NCBI RefSeq assembly: GCF_000292345.1
Contig: NZ_ALOU01000021.1
Span: 62,001-126,000, forward strand
Direction of reading: 5' to 3'
DNA: 64,000 bases
From: Cupriavidus sp. BIS7
GTDB lineage: Bacteria > Pseudomonadota > Gammaproteobacteria > Burkholderiales > Burkholderiaceae
This document shows, in pieces, positions 1 to 9,358 of the stretch. Under the pieces are notes generated by a model. The model worked only from the letters and a program-made list of their open reading frames with translations. It was not told the DNA's origin and searched no databases. Within the stretch, counting starts at the first letter, position 1; every line of letters begins with the position of its first letter. The position numbers and the translations under genes are program-made.

Positions 1-2092
1 CGGTCAGCGCGTCATGGGTGGCCGAGTGGGCCAGTTCGCGCTGCAGCGCGCGCGCCGTGGTGATGTCCTGGAACACCAGCACCGCGCCCAGCACGCCGCC
101 ATCGTTGGTCAGCACCGGCGCGGCGGAGTCCTGCACGTCGTGCCGTTCGCCGGTCAGGCTCTGCAGCACCGCCCCTTCCTGCAGGTAGGCGGGGCGCAGC
201 GTTTCCAGGCATTGCTCGACCGGGCTGGGGATCGTGAGGCCGGTGATTTCGTCGACGATGCTGAAGACCTGGTCGAGAGGCTGGCCCATCGCCGCGTCCA
301 TGCTCCAGCCTGTGAGTTGCTCGGCGATCGGGTTCATGAACGTGACGCGCATGACGCGATCGGTACAGATCACGGCGTCGCCAATCGAGCGCAGCGTGAT
401 CTGCAGCCGCTCCTTCTCCTCGAACAATGCCCGGGTCAGCGTGCGCTGTTCGGTGATGTCCCAGTTCGTGCCAACCAGCGCGCGGGTGCCGCCATCTTCC
501 TGGTGCGAGATGGTTGCCATGGCGCGCACATGCCGGACCTCGCCGGTGGGCCGCATGATGCGGTATTCGGTGTCGAACCGCCGGGCGCCGCGTATTGCCT
601 GCCGCATCTCGGAGCTGACGCGGCTGACGTCCTCCGGATGGACCATCGCAATCCACTGGGCCAGCGTCGGCGGGCCCAGTTCGGTGGACGTGCCGTGCAA
701 CGCGTGCATGCGCGCATCCCAGGTGATGGTCGCCGTCGTGAAATCCCACTCCCAGATGCCCACGCCCCCGGCTTCGACGGCAAGCTGCGTGCGGCGGGTC
801 AGCGCCTCCAGTTGTTCCTGGGCCAGCTTGCGCGTGTGGATATCCTCGACCTGCACGATGAAGTGGTCGGGCTGGCCCGTGTGCTCGTCGCGCACCAGCG
901 AGACCGCCAGCAGCGCCCACAGGTAGTGTCCCTGCTTGTGCCGATAGCGCTTTTCCAGCCGGTACGAGTCGATCTCGCCAGCCAACAGGCGATCAAGCAG
1001 GCTCAGGTCGGCGGCGAGGTCGTCCGGGTGGGTAATGTCGTGGAACGGCAAGTCGCGCAGTTCCTCGGCGCTGTAGCCCAGCAGGTCCACCATCGCGTGG
1101 TTGACCAGTTGCCAGCGGCCATCGAGCCCGACCAGCGCCATGCCGATTGCCGAATGCTCCAGCGCCTGGCGGAAGCGCCGTTCGCTGCTGCGCAGTTCGA
1201 TTCGGCCAGTGCGGTTCTGCTCGGTCATGAAAGCAATGCAGACCGGGAACACCATGATCAGCGCGCCTGACAGTGGCGCCTCACGCGAGGCGAGGAACTG
1301 CAACCCGCCAAGATGGGCGATCGCCTCCGCGGACAACGCGGACACCAGCGTCAGCAGCGCCGTGGCAAACGGATTGCTGGCCAGCGCCACGATGACCAGC
1401 GGCAGCGACATCACGACGAACGGCTCGTGGCCAGCCAGGATCGCGCCCGCACCAATCCCCATGCAGAGCGCGAACAGTGCCGTCAGGCGGATCAGCATGG
1501 GACGCCGCAGCGTGGCATGCACACGCTCGCGCGAGATCGAAACCATCAGCGGCAGCAGCATCACAATGCCGATGGCACCGGCATTCCACCAGTTCCACCA
1601 GACACGCGGAAACTGGGTGCCGTATGTGGCGGACAGCACCGTGGCGCCAAGCACGCCGCTGATGGCCGGCCCAACCGTGGCCGCCACGCCGAGCGTCAGG
1701 GCGAACGTGGCCAGCGTCCCGACGCGCGCAAGCGCACCGTGGGCGGCCATCAGCCGCAGCAGCATGGCCGTGCAGCCGATCTCAAGCAGGTTCGCACCGG
1801 CCAGCAGCAGTGACACAACGATGGGGTGGCCCGCCAGCAAATTGGCGGCGATATCGGCCGCCAGCATCGCCGCCAGCAGCAACGGCGCTTCGCGCCGCGG
1901 GCGGTGCAGCAGAAGACCCAGCCCGAACGCGTTGGCCATCCACAACGCCGCGCCGGTTCCCGGCATGCGTCCCATCCAGATGCCTGCCACGGCCAGCGCG
2001 AAGTAGCCCGCAGCGGCCAGCAGCAGGCCCCAGCGGGCGGCTGGCACGCGTGGCAAGAGGGAGGAACGGGGAGCGGCCGTTTCAGGCGTCAT
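1..2092 (-). CDS. MASE1 - triple PAS signalling protein, probably a diguanylate cyclase (3' end outside window)
   Basis: The frame is open from the ATG at 2092 to the left edge, about 697 codons. Residues 15-300 form a MASE1-like integral membrane sensor with many hydrophobic segments. Three PAS domains follow, starting near residues 305, 440 and 564. The last residues in the window read THDALT, the usual lead-in to a GGDEF domain (THDALTGL.NR), so a diguanylate cyclase, perhaps with an EAL domain, is expected just past the edge. The second PAS includes the RIMRPTGEVRHV-type strand and PAC region. The ribosome site is weak (gaaaaag). The c-di-GMP output is an inference because that domain is not visible. 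A second MASE1 protein lies at 16640. Confidence 0.85.
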   Translation of the reverse strand, partial: MTPETAAPRSSLLPRVPAARWGLLLAAAGYFALAVAGIWMGRMPGTGAALWMANAFGLGLLLHRPRREAPLLLAAMLAADIAANLLAGHPIVVSLLLAGANLLEIGCTAMLLRLMAAHGALARVGTLATFALTLGVAATVGPAISGVLGATVLSATYGTQFPRVWWNWWNAGAIGIVMLLPLMVSISRERVHATLRRPMLIRLTALFALCMGIGAGAILAGHEPFVVMSLPLVIVALASNPFATALLTLVSALSAEAIAHLGGLQFLASREAPLSGALIMVFPVCIAFMTEQNRTGRIELRSSERRFRQALEHSAIGMALVGLDGRWQLVNHAMVDLLGYSAEELRDLPFHDITHPDDLAADLSLLDRLLAGEIDSYRLEKRYRHKQGHYLWALLAVSLVRDEHTGQPDHFIVQVEDIHTRKLAQEQLEALTRRTQLAVEAGGVGIWEWDFTTATITWDARMHALHGTSTELGPPTLAQWIAMVHPEDVSRVSSEMRQAIRGARRFDTEYRIMRPTGEVRHVRAMATISHQEDGGTRALVGTNWDITEQRTLTRALFEEKERLQITLRSIGDAVICTDRVMRVTFMNPIAEQLTGWSMDAAMGQPLDQVFSIVDEITGLTIPSPVEQCLETLRPAYLQEGAVLQSLTGERHDVQDSAAPVLTNDGGVLGAVLVFQDITTARALQRELAHSATHDALT

Positions 2093-2385
2093 CTTTTTCG
2101 CTATCCGGGAGCGCGGGGGCGCGTGAAGACGCGCTTTTGGCAATGCGGACACGGGTGCGATGGTCGGACCCTGCCCAGCGTAGACCGCACTTTAATCGTG
2201 CCGCGTGAAATTCAACAGCCGATTAAACGGGCGCGACGATGCTCTGTTGGGGCTGGCGCTTGGGGCAGAAGTTTGGTATGGCCGCGAATCGCCGCGATTA
2301 CCTCATGCGTAATCGCGCCGCATCGGCCGGGCGACGATCATCGAGTCATGGCGAATCACAACCCGCTGATGACAAGGAGCACACG

Positions 2386-2796
2386 ATGACCGCACCCGCC
2401 GCCAACAACGCCGACAACGCCAATGCCGCGCTGACCGATCTGGCTGACCGCTATCTGGCCGCCTGGAACGAAACCGACGCAGGCCGCCGCCGCGACCTGA
2501 TCGGCCGCACCTGGACCGAATCGGCGGTCTATGTCGATCCGCTCATGCGCGGCGAAGGCCATGCCGGCATCGACGCGATGATCGCCGGCGTGCAGGCGCG
2601 CTTCCCCGGATTCCAGTTCCGCCGCGTTACACCGGTGGACGCCCACGGCGAACACCTGCGCTTTACCTGGGAACTGGGCCCGGATGGGGACGCTGCGCTG
2701 GTGGTGGGTACTGACTTCGCCACGGTATCGGCCGACGGCCGGCTCAAGGGCATGACCGGATTCATCGACCGCGCACCGGCCGGGCTGGCCGGCTGA
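2386..2796 (+). CDS. SnoaL/NTF2-like fold protein
   Basis: This 136-residue protein has the one-domain NTF2/SnoaL layout: an N-terminal helix (LADRYLAAWNETD), WTESAVYVDPLMRGEGHAG and then a beta-sheet with FRFTWELGPDG-like strands. Such folds serve as small isomerases, cyclases or binding proteins, and the substrate here cannot be read. The ATG at 2386 is preferred over upstream starts because AAGGAG lies 8 bases before it and the conserved fold begins right after. It stands alone between two differently organised loci, with a degenerate palindromic repeat at about 2824-2850 just downstream. Confidence 0.75.
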   Translation: MTAPAANNADNANAALTDLADRYLAAWNETDAGRRRDLIGRTWTESAVYVDPLMRGEGHAGIDAMIAGVQARFPGFQFRRVTPVDAHGEHLRFTWELGPDGDAALVVGTDFATVSADGRLKGMTGFIDRAPAGLAG

Positions 2797-2823
2797 GCGC
2801 TCTACTTTTGCCACTGACCAGCG

Positions 2824-2850
2824 CCCCTCTCCCACAAGTGGGAGATGGGC
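2824..2850. repeat. Single-arm REP-like palindrome
   Basis: The sequence CCTCTCCCACAAGTGGGAG followed by ATGGG forms one arm of the palindromic family found at 6755, 22738 and 47315. Only one hairpin arm is present and the conserved centre is missing, so this is a solo or decayed copy. It lies between the NTF2-like gene and the cytochrome c gene and could act as a terminator-like hairpin. Confidence 0.6.
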
Positions 2851-2964
2851 GTTTTAGCCCCCTGTGCACGCGCCTCCTTCGTATGTACCATCCCGCACAG
2901 AACATCCAACAGGCAGCCGCTCCAATCAGCCCGGCGGCTTCAGGCATGGTCAGAGGGGGTACCG

Positions 2965-3843
2965 ATGAACGTCAAACGCTTCTTTCGGATTGCCAGTTCG
3001 GCAGCGATCTCTTTCACGGTGTTCGTGGTGGTTGCCGTCGGCAGTACGTACTGGTGGGGCGGGCGCAAGCTCGAACGCAAGGTCGACGTGGCCGTGCAGC
3101 CCGTGACCTTCCCGGCCGATGCCACGGCCATCGCCCACGGCAAGTATTTGTACGAGTCGCGCGGCTGCATGGATTGCCATGGCGCAGCGGGCACCGGCAA
3201 ACAGGTGTTTGACGAAGCGAACGGCTTCCGCGTGCGCGCCCCCGATATCACGCGCGGCAACCTCGCCATCGACAAGTACCAGCCGCAGGATTGGGACCGG
3301 ACGATTCGTCACGGCGTGGCGCCCTCCGGCCGCCCGCTGCTGGTGATGCCGAGCGAGGACTACAACCGGCTTTCCAATGACGATTTCGCGGCGCTGGTCG
3401 CCTATGTCCGCAGCCTGCCGCCCGGTGAAGGCAAGGCTGCCGACCTGCACCTGCCGTGGTTCCTCCAGGGCCTGTACGGCGCCGGCGTCATCAAGGACGC
3501 TGCCGAGAAGATCGACCACACATTGCCGCCGTCGCCGGCAATCGCCGCAGCCGTCAACGCGCAGTACGGCGCCTATGTCGCCAATTCCTGCAAGGGTTGC
3601 CACGGCGCGACCCTGCGCGGCGGCGATATTCCCGGCGCGCCGCCTGACTGGCCACCCGCCGCTGACCTTCGACCTTCTGGCGTGATGAAGAAATATCCGC
3701 AGGCCGACCAGTTCGTGGCCATGATGCGCAGCGGCAAGCGTCCCGATGGGACGGAGGTAAGCCGCGTGATGCCGTTCGGTGCGTTCGCGAAGATGAACGA
3801 TACCGATCTCAATGCCCTGTATTCGTTCCTCGCCGCGAAATAA
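2965..3843 (+). CDS. Membrane-anchored diheme cytochrome c
   Basis: The 292-residue protein has an N-terminal membrane anchor (residues 7-29) and two heme c attachment sites, C68-M-D-C-H72 and C209-K-G-C-H213. This is the two-domain layout of cytochromes that accept electrons from periplasmic dehydrogenases. Met ligands are likely in VMPSEDY and VMPFGAF. The ATG at 2965 follows an AGAGGGGG stretch, and 40 extra in-frame codons upstream look non-coding. The 2Fe-2S and molybdenum subunits follow after a 159-bp gap, so this cytochrome most likely carries their electrons to the respiratory chain. That partnership is inferred from gene order. Confidence 0.88.
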   Translation: MNVKRFFRIASSAAISFTVFVVVAVGSTYWWGGRKLERKVDVAVQPVTFPADATAIAHGKYLYESRGCMDCHGAAGTGKQVFDEANGFRVRAPDITRGNLAIDKYQPQDWDRTIRHGVAPSGRPLLVMPSEDYNRLSNDDFAALVAYVRSLPPGEGKAADLHLPWFLQGLYGAGVIKDAAEKIDHTLPPSPAIAAAVNAQYGAYVANSCKGCHGATLRGGDIPGAPPDWPPAADLRPSGVMKKYPQADQFVAMMRSGKRPDGTEVSRVMPFGAFAKMNDTDLNALYSFLAAK

Positions 3844-4002
3844 TCCCCGTTTCGGTGCGCGCGTGGAATGTGAGCGGCGCTGCGCAGATTTTTTCTATTT
3901 GCACTATCCTCGTCGGGTCCGCCGGGGTGGCCAGGAATTTGTCATCCTCCCGGCGGCAGGATGAACAACTGAATGGGCAACGCACCCCAGGAGTATCCCC
4001 CG

Positions 4003-4461
4003 ATGACTTCCCTCACCATCAACGGCAAGACCGTGGACGTGGACGCCGATCCGTCCACGCCGCTGCTGTGGGCACTGCGCGACAACCTCGGCATGACCGG
4101 CACCAAGTTCGGTTGCGGCATGGCCTCTTGTGGCGCCTGCACGGTACATATCAACGGCCAGGCCACGCGTAGCTGCGTGATGCCGATCTCCGGCACGGCC
4201 GGCAGCAAGATCACCACCATTGAAGGCGTGGGCGACGACAAGGTCGGCCGCGCCGTGCTGGCGGCCTGGATCAAGCACGACGTCGCGCAATGCGGCTATT
4301 GCCAAAACGGCCAGGTAATGAGCGCAGTGGGTCTGCTGCGCACCAAGCCGCGCCCGACCGACGCCGATATCGACCAGGCCATGGCTGGCAATGTTTGCCG
4401 CTGCGGCACCTATCAACGGATTCGCGCGGCAATCAAGGAAGCCGCGCGCGCCATCGCCTGA
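4003..4461 (+). CDS. iorA: 2Fe-2S subunit of a xanthine-dehydrogenase-family oxidoreductase (IorA type)
   Basis: This 152-residue protein has the two cysteine clusters of the small subunit of molybdenum hydroxylases. The plant-ferredoxin-type set is [17 protein letters not shown], and the C-terminal set is CGYCQNGQ with CRCGTYQRI. It moves electrons from the molybdenum subunit (next gene, 9 bp away) to an acceptor such as the upstream cytochrome c. An AGGAG lies before the ATG at 4003; the in-frame ATG at 3973 lacks a good site. Length and motif spacing match isoquinoline 1-oxidoreductase alpha subunits. The real substrate may be an aldehyde or N-heterocycle and cannot be read here. Confidence 0.88.
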   Translation: MTSLTINGKTVDVDADPSTPLLWALRDNLGMTGTKFGCGMASCGACTVHINGQATRSCVMPISGTAGSKITTIEGVGDDKVGRAVLAAWIKHDVAQCGYCQNGQVMSAVGLLRTKPRPTDADIDQAMAGNVCRCGTYQRIRAAIKEAARAIA

Positions 4462-4470
4462 GGAGCCATC

Positions 4471-6732
4471 ATGCGAATTCGTGGCATTGAAGCGCTCGCA
4501 GGCGGCAATGGTGCGCAGGCCGGGAAGCCGGATGCGGTTGCACCGCTGACACGCCGCAGCTTCCTGAAGCTGACCGGCATGGCCGGTGGCGGGCTTGCGC
4601 TTGGCATCGGCAGTGTCGTGGAAACGGCAGAGGCCCAGGGGCAGGGCGCGGCCAAGCCGGCTTCGCCTCCGCAGGCGTTCCTGCAGATCGCGCCGGACAA
4701 CACGGTGACGGTTGCCGTGAACCGGCTTGAATTCGGCCAAGGCGTGCACACGGCATTGCCGATGGCGCTGGCCGAAGAACTCGACGTCGACTGGAAGAAC
4801 GTGCGCGCGATGCTGGCGCCAGCGGGCGATCCGTACAAGGACCCGATGTTCGGCATTCAGATGACAGGCGGCTCCACGGCAGTCAATCACTCGTTCGAAC
4901 AGTACCGCGAGCTGGGCGCACGGGCGCGGGCAATGCTGATTTCCGCAGCCGCGCAACAGTGGAAGGTGGACCCGGCAAGCTGCACGACGTCGCTCGGCGT
5001 GGTGAGTTCTGGCACCAACCGTGCAACCTATGGCGAACTCGCGCAGGCCGCGATGGCGCTGCCGGTGCCCGCGCAGGTCAAGCTGAAGGACCCGTCGCAA
5101 TTCCGCATCGTCGGCAAGCCGACGCCGCGCCTTGACGCCGCCTCGAAGCTCCATGGCGATGCCGTGTTCGGCCTCGACGTGAAGTTAAAGGACATGAAGG
5201 TGGCCGTGGTAGCGCATCCGCCGCGCTTCGGCGGCAAGGTCAAGTCGTTCAACGCCGACAAGGCACGCAAGGTCAAGGGCGTGGCCGATGTCTTCCTCGT
5301 GCCCGTGGATCGCGGCGGCACGGGCGTGGCCGTGGTGGCCGACGGCTACTGGCCTGCCAAGACCGCGCGCGAAGCGCTGGAAATCGTCTGGGAAGACACG
5401 GGCTCAAAGGTAAGCACCGCCGCGCTGTTCGACGAGTACAGCAAGCTGGCCACGCAGCCGGGCACGGTGGCCAGGCCACTGGACGGCGGCGGCAATATCG
5501 ACACGGCGCTGTCGGGCGCCGCAAAGGTGATCGAGGCCGAGTATCGCGTGCCGTACCTGGCCCATGCACCGATGGAGCCACTGAACTGCACGATGCAGGC
5601 CGAGATCGCGGGCAACAAGCCCACGGCGCTCAAGGTGTGGGTGGGCTCGCAGTTCCAGACCATCGACCAGGCCGCGATGGCGCGCACGCTCGGCCTGACG
5701 CCGGACAAGGTCACGCTGAACACGATGATGGCTGGCGGCGGCTTCGGGCGCCGTGCCGTGCCGACTTCCGATTACCTCGTGGAGTCGGCCAACGTGATGC
5801 GCAGCTGGATCGCCAACGGCCACACCGAACCGCTCAAGGTGATGTGGAGCCGCGAGGACGACATCAAGGGCGGCTACTACCGTCCGCTGCATGTGCACCG
5901 CGCGCGTATCGGGTTGGATGCGCAGGGCAAGGTGGTGGGCTGGCAGCACACGATCGTCGGCCAGTCGATCCTTGCCGGCACGCCGTTCGAGCCGATGATG
6001 GTCAAGAACGGCATCGATGCGACGATGGTCGAAGGTATCGCCGAGAACGACTACGGCCTGCCGCTGCAACTGAGCGTGCACGCACCTAAGATCGACGTGC
6101 CGGTGCTCTGGTGGCGTTCCGTAGGCAACACGCACACAGCTTTCGTCAAGGAAACACTGGCCGACGAGATGGCCACCGCCGCGAAGCAGGATCCCGTGGC
6201 ATGGCGCATGGCGCGGCTCGACGAAAAGGCGCACGCGCGCCATCGCGCAGCACTGCAGCTTGCCGTGGACAAGTCCGGCTACGGCAAGAAGAAACTGCCG
6301 AAGGGGCATGCGTGGGGCGTGGCCGTGCACGAGTCGTTCGGCTCGGTCGTGGCGTACGTCGTCGACGTGTCGATCGAAAAGGGTCAGCCGAAGGTGCACC
6401 ACGTCACGGCCGGCGTGCACGCCAACCGCGTGGTCAATCCGCTGACCGCGGAAGCCCAGATCCAGGGCGGCTGCGTGTTCGGCCTGTCGATGACCAAGCC
6501 CGGATTTGCGATCGAGATCGAGAACGGCGTGGTGAAGAACAGCAACTTCCCCGACTATCCGCCGCCGCGCATGCCCGATGCGCCGGTGGTGGACGTGTTC
6601 TTCGTGCCATCGAACGACAACCCAACCGGCCTCGGCGAACCGGGCGTCCCGGCAATCTCCCCGGCCATCGCCAACGCGCTGTTCCGCCTGACCGGCAAGC
6701 GCCAGCGGCAGATGCCGTTTGTGTTGACCTAA
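4471..6732 (+). CDS. iorB: Molybdenum-binding subunit, isoquinoline 1-oxidoreductase / aldehyde dehydrogenase family (IorB type)
   Basis: The 753-residue catalytic subunit begins with a twin-arginine signal (RR at 28-29, TRRSFLKLTGMAGGG), so it is exported folded to the periplasm. It has the single-chain molybdopterin-cytosine-dinucleotide fold: GGFGRR near residue 425, MWSREDD near 460, and the C-terminal GLGEPGVP stretch whose Glu is the usual catalytic base. The start at 4471 has GAGGAG upstream. It forms an operon with the 2Fe-2S subunit 9 bp before it; together with the diheme cytochrome c this is a complete periplasmic oxidoreductase. No XdhC-like cofactor-insertion gene is visible nearby. 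Confidence 0.88.
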   Translation: MRIRGIEALAGGNGAQAGKPDAVAPLTRRSFLKLTGMAGGGLALGIGSVVETAEAQGQGAAKPASPPQAFLQIAPDNTVTVAVNRLEFGQGVHTALPMALAEELDVDWKNVRAMLAPAGDPYKDPMFGIQMTGGSTAVNHSFEQYRELGARARAMLISAAAQQWKVDPASCTTSLGVVSSGTNRATYGELAQAAMALPVPAQVKLKDPSQFRIVGKPTPRLDAASKLHGDAVFGLDVKLKDMKVAVVAHPPRFGGKVKSFNADKARKVKGVADVFLVPVDRGGTGVAVVADGYWPAKTAREALEIVWEDTGSKVSTAALFDEYSKLATQPGTVARPLDGGGNIDTALSGAAKVIEAEYRVPYLAHAPMEPLNCTMQAEIAGNKPTALKVWVGSQFQTIDQAAMARTLGLTPDKVTLNTMMAGGGFGRRAVPTSDYLVESANVMRSWIANGHTEPLKVMWSREDDIKGGYYRPLHVHRARIGLDAQGKVVGWQHTIVGQSILAGTPFEPMMVKNGIDATMVEGIAENDYGLPLQLSVHAPKIDVPVLWWRSVGNTHTAFVKETLADEMATAAKQDPVAWRMARLDEKAHARHRAALQLAVDKSGYGKKKLPKGHAWGVAVHESFGSVVAYVVDVSIEKGQPKVHHVTAGVHANRVVNPLTAEAQIQGGCVFGLSMTKPGFAIEIENGVVKNSNFPDYPPPRMPDAPVVDVFFVPSNDNPTGLGEPGVPAISPAIANALFRLTGKRQRQMPFVLT

Positions 6733-6754
6733 GGCGTCTCAACACCTGGGGTTT

Positions 6755-6853
6755 GCTCCCCTCTCCCGCGCGCGGGAGAGGGGCAGGGGGAGAGGGCCAG
6801 CGGCTCAGGATGCGGCAGTCGTAACTTGAACCGCGATGCCCTCACCCAATGCC
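6755..6853. repeat. REP-like inverted-pair element, right arm decayed
   Basis: The first arm is CTCCCCTCTCCCGCGCGCGG followed by GAGAGGGG. The centre, read on the minus strand, is CGCGGTTCAAGTTACGAC, and the second arm is reduced to GCCCTCACCC. Arm and centre match the copies at 22738 and 47315. It sits in the gap after iorB and may end transcription in both directions. Confidence 0.7.
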
Positions 6854-6943
6854 GCGCTCTGAAAGGATTTCAGATTTTTACTATTTGAGTTGCTGAGCCT
6901 CTTTGCTAAAAGCGAGAAATCGTTTTTGGCAAAGTGCGAAAAA

Positions 6944-8161
6944 ATGAGCAACTCAGAGCAGCAGTTCCCTTACCTGGAAAGATTCCTGATCAGTTCGCTA
7001 TGGCGGCTGAAGGGCAATGCATGCACTGCCGTGGATGCGAATGAGTTTGCACTATCCATGGACCGAGCGGCTCCGCCGCTACGGGATCAGCCACCGCCCC
7101 CGCCCAAGCCCAAAGAGCCACCAAAGCCCAAGGAACCGCCCAAGCCGCTACTGGTCTGCCTGATAGAAGCTGCCTCAAAGTTCAATGACTGGGTTAACAG
7201 CCCGCCAGCGACCGGATCTGCTCCAACACCTGTATTGCATCGCGGTCTTCCGCCCATCGTCACCCGTCACCGTCTACCGCCATTTGACTTGCAAGACGTT
7301 CCCAAGGCCATGGACCGCCTGGGCTGGTCCGTGGCGGCGAAGATTCAGCGCAAGTGGTTCGCCGGGGAACTGAACTACGCGAATACGGATGATGGCGCCC
7401 GGATCGGTATCAATCAGAACGGACAGCAGTTCCAGCCCAGCATGATCGATACAACGACGATCAAGATGGACTGGGTACTCAAGTTCCCACGTGCCAAGGC
7501 CAGGCTGGATGAACTGCTAAATGAGAAGCTATTTAACCGCCGGGCGATCGATACCTTGAAGCGCATGGCACGCAAGTGGAAATCTTCTCCATACGTGATC
7601 GATGCGTGGGAGCGCTGCGAAGGCGACTGGCAGAAATACCATCACGAGTACCAGTATCAACTGGTTCGCGTTGACGACGACTGGGTCAGCAAGGGCTTGC
7701 TGTTAGCCGCAGGGGCGGCGACACCGATACTGATGGACGATCTGTACGGGGCGCTAGGTGCGTTCACATTCAATGCTGCCCTGAGCAAGTTCTCCTATTG
7801 CAATGGGCAACTGAAGATATTCGAGGTCAACTACTACGTCCGCGATGTGTTCACCTTCCACGATCGCAAGGACGGCACCGCCTCCTCGGCTGGTAGTCAG
7901 TATCTGGGCAACTGGAATGAGTATGGGCTGATTGTCGTTCCCTCATACGCGATGCTCGGAGAAGTCTCGAAAGCGCATATGCCGCACGTCGCGCGAAATG
8001 CAAAGATCACCAAGGACAATGTCTTCTACACCGTGCGAAATCTCGACTATCGGGAATGGCAACTGAAGCACGGGCAGGGTGGCGACCTTGTGCTGTACTC
8101 AAATCGATATCGCTCCTACTTCGGGTACAGGGAGCCTATTGTGATCGAGGTTGATCGATGA
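6944..8161 (+). CDS. DUF6402-like protein
   Basis: The 405-residue protein carries blocks I associate with the Burkholderiales DUF6402 family: MDRLGWSVAAKIQRKWF, a STxKxDWVL-like strand (TTTIKMDWVLKFPRAK), DDLYGALGAFTFNAAL and YLGNWNEYG. A proline-lysine tract (PPPPPKPKEPPKPKEP, about residues 48-65) joins a short N-terminal segment to the body. There is no signal peptide. Family members often occur in accessory loci near type VI secretion genes, which is background knowledge only; no such genes are visible here. The start is uncertain: the ATG at 6944 is preferred to an in-frame TTG at 6890, but neither has a strong ribosome site. Its AT content is higher than that of its neighbours, suggesting transfer. 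Its stop overlaps the next start by 4 bp. Confidence 0.65.
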   Translation: MSNSEQQFPYLERFLISSLWRLKGNACTAVDANEFALSMDRAAPPLRDQPPPPPKPKEPPKPKEPPKPLLVCLIEAASKFNDWVNSPPATGSAPTPVLHRGLPPIVTRHRLPPFDLQDVPKAMDRLGWSVAAKIQRKWFAGELNYANTDDGARIGINQNGQQFQPSMIDTTTIKMDWVLKFPRAKARLDELLNEKLFNRRAIDTLKRMARKWKSSPYVIDAWERCEGDWQKYHHEYQYQLVRVDDDWVSKGLLLAAGAATPILMDDLYGALGAFTFNAALSKFSYCNGQLKIFEVNYYVRDVFTFHDRKDGTASSAGSQYLGNWNEYGLIVVPSYAMLGEVSKAHMPHVARNAKITKDNVFYTVRNLDYREWQLKHGQGGDLVLYSNRYRSYFGYREPIVIEVDR

Positions 8162-8499
8162 TGAAGTTCTACAAGAAGCTAGCGATTCTACTGGCCGTGA
8201 TGTTCGCCACGGTCTACGGCTGCGCTGCCATGTATCGTGCCGGTGCCTATGATTGCGAGCGCGAAGCGGAGGGAGGATACATTGGTGAAGTTTGCTATAT
8301 GGCGCTGCGCGATAGCACGTTGTTTCGTCTCTACGACATATCAACGGGCCAGAAAATAGCTGAACGGTTCTTCTTCAACGCGTTCGAGAATCGGATTGTT
8401 TGGGGGGATGACATCGTCTACTACAGCAACGGCGACGACGGGGAGTATGTTCGGCTCCCGCCGACATGGCTAGACCGCCTGCGGGCAAAGCTGCCTTGA
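8158..8499 (+). CDS. Small membrane-anchored or lipoprotein-like protein, possible partner of the DUF6402 protein
   Basis: This 113-residue protein starts inside the stop of the upstream gene (ATGA overlap), so the two are translationally coupled. An N-terminal hydrophobic stretch (KLAILLAVMFATVYGC) ends at a cysteine, but the lipobox-like VYG-C is imperfect, so a signal anchor is as likely as a lipoprotein. The mature part is short and acidic, with several aromatic residues and two further cysteines (DCERE and EVCYM). I do not recognise a family. The arrangement resembles an effector followed by an immunity protein, but nothing in the sequence proves that. Confidence 0.6.
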   Translation: MMKFYKKLAILLAVMFATVYGCAAMYRAGAYDCEREAEGGYIGEVCYMALRDSTLFRLYDISTGQKIAERFFFNAFENRIVWGDDIVYYSNGDDGEYVRLPPTWLDRLRAKLP

Positions 8500-8557
8500 G
8501 GTAAGCAAGCAGTTGCGGCGACACAGCCGAGTGCAAAATCCGCCCAGATCGCTCGTC

Positions 8558-9358
8558 CTACCGCTCCACACCCCCCTCAGCATTTCTCCACGCCTGCACG
8601 AACATCCGCAGGTCGCCGGCTGACGCGTCGGTCACGGCCCAGTAGTGCATGCCGTGTGCTTCCCAGCTTTCCAGTTGGTAGCCCTGGCGTTCCGCTTCCC
8701 CCAGCTTGCCCGAGTTGTTGCCCGGTATCACGAACACGTCGATCGGGTGCTGGTTGCGCCGATAGACGATGACGGCCACGCGCTGTCCGTCGACGTAGTC
8801 GAGCCGTCCGCCGACCAGCGGGAAGCCGGCCGCCCCAAGGTCACGCACGTCGGGCGCGTAGTCGATGCGGCCGTTGAACCAGGGCTTGACCGTGTGCCGG
8901 TCCGAGGACACGACATCGATCGCGCGATTTGAGATCAGGCCGCGTACATGGCTGGCCACGATTGCATTGGCCGTCAGGTCGCCCTGCGACGGCTGCCCGT
9001 TGTACTGGAACAGGCTCAGTCCCACCGCCGCCATCGTGACGGCGGCCAGCGCCGCGTTGGCCGCCGGCGACCATGTGAACCAGCGGCGCCAGCCTGCCGC
9101 TTCCGCTGCGCCGGAGTTGGAGAAACCGGGGTCGGCAGGGGCCGGTAGTGCTGCCATGATGCGTGCGCGCAGTTCGGCGGGCGCGCGGTGATACGTCGCG
9201 CCATGCCGGGTGGCTGCGCGCAGCGCCTGCAGGTTGCTCAGGCTTTCCACGCAGCGCTCGCAGTCTTCGAGGTGGCGCTCCAGGCGCACGCTGTCAGCCG
9301 CGCCGACTTCGCCATCGGCGCAGGCCTGCAGCAGGTTGCGGGCGTCATTGCAGTCCAT
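8558..9358 (-). CDS. Anti-sigma factor, zinc-finger type, one membrane segment
   Basis: The 266-residue protein has an N-terminal zinc-binding anti-sigma domain with H29-x3-C33-x2-C36 (RHLEDCERC). A single membrane segment lies at about residues 95-115 (ANAALAAVTMAAVGLSLF), followed by a periplasmic sensor domain. The start at 9358 has GGAGG upstream and overlaps the sigma-factor gene by 14 bp, so the two are co-translated. It should hold the ECF sigma factor at the membrane until an envelope signal arrives. The divergent metallophosphoesterase and cupredoxin genes are candidate targets. Confidence 0.85.
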   Translation of the reverse strand: MDCNDARNLLQACADGEVGAADSVRLERHLEDCERCVESLSNLQALRAATRHGATYHRAPAELRARIMAALPAPADPGFSNSGAAEAAGWRRWFTWSPAANAALAAVTMAAVGLSLFQYNGQPSQGDLTANAIVASHVRGLISNRAIDVVSSDRHTVKPWFNGRIDYAPDVRDLGAAGFPLVGGRLDYVDGQRVAVIVYRRNQHPIDVFVIPGNNSGKLGEAERQGYQLESWEAHGMHYWAVTDASAGDLRMFVQAWRNAEGGVER

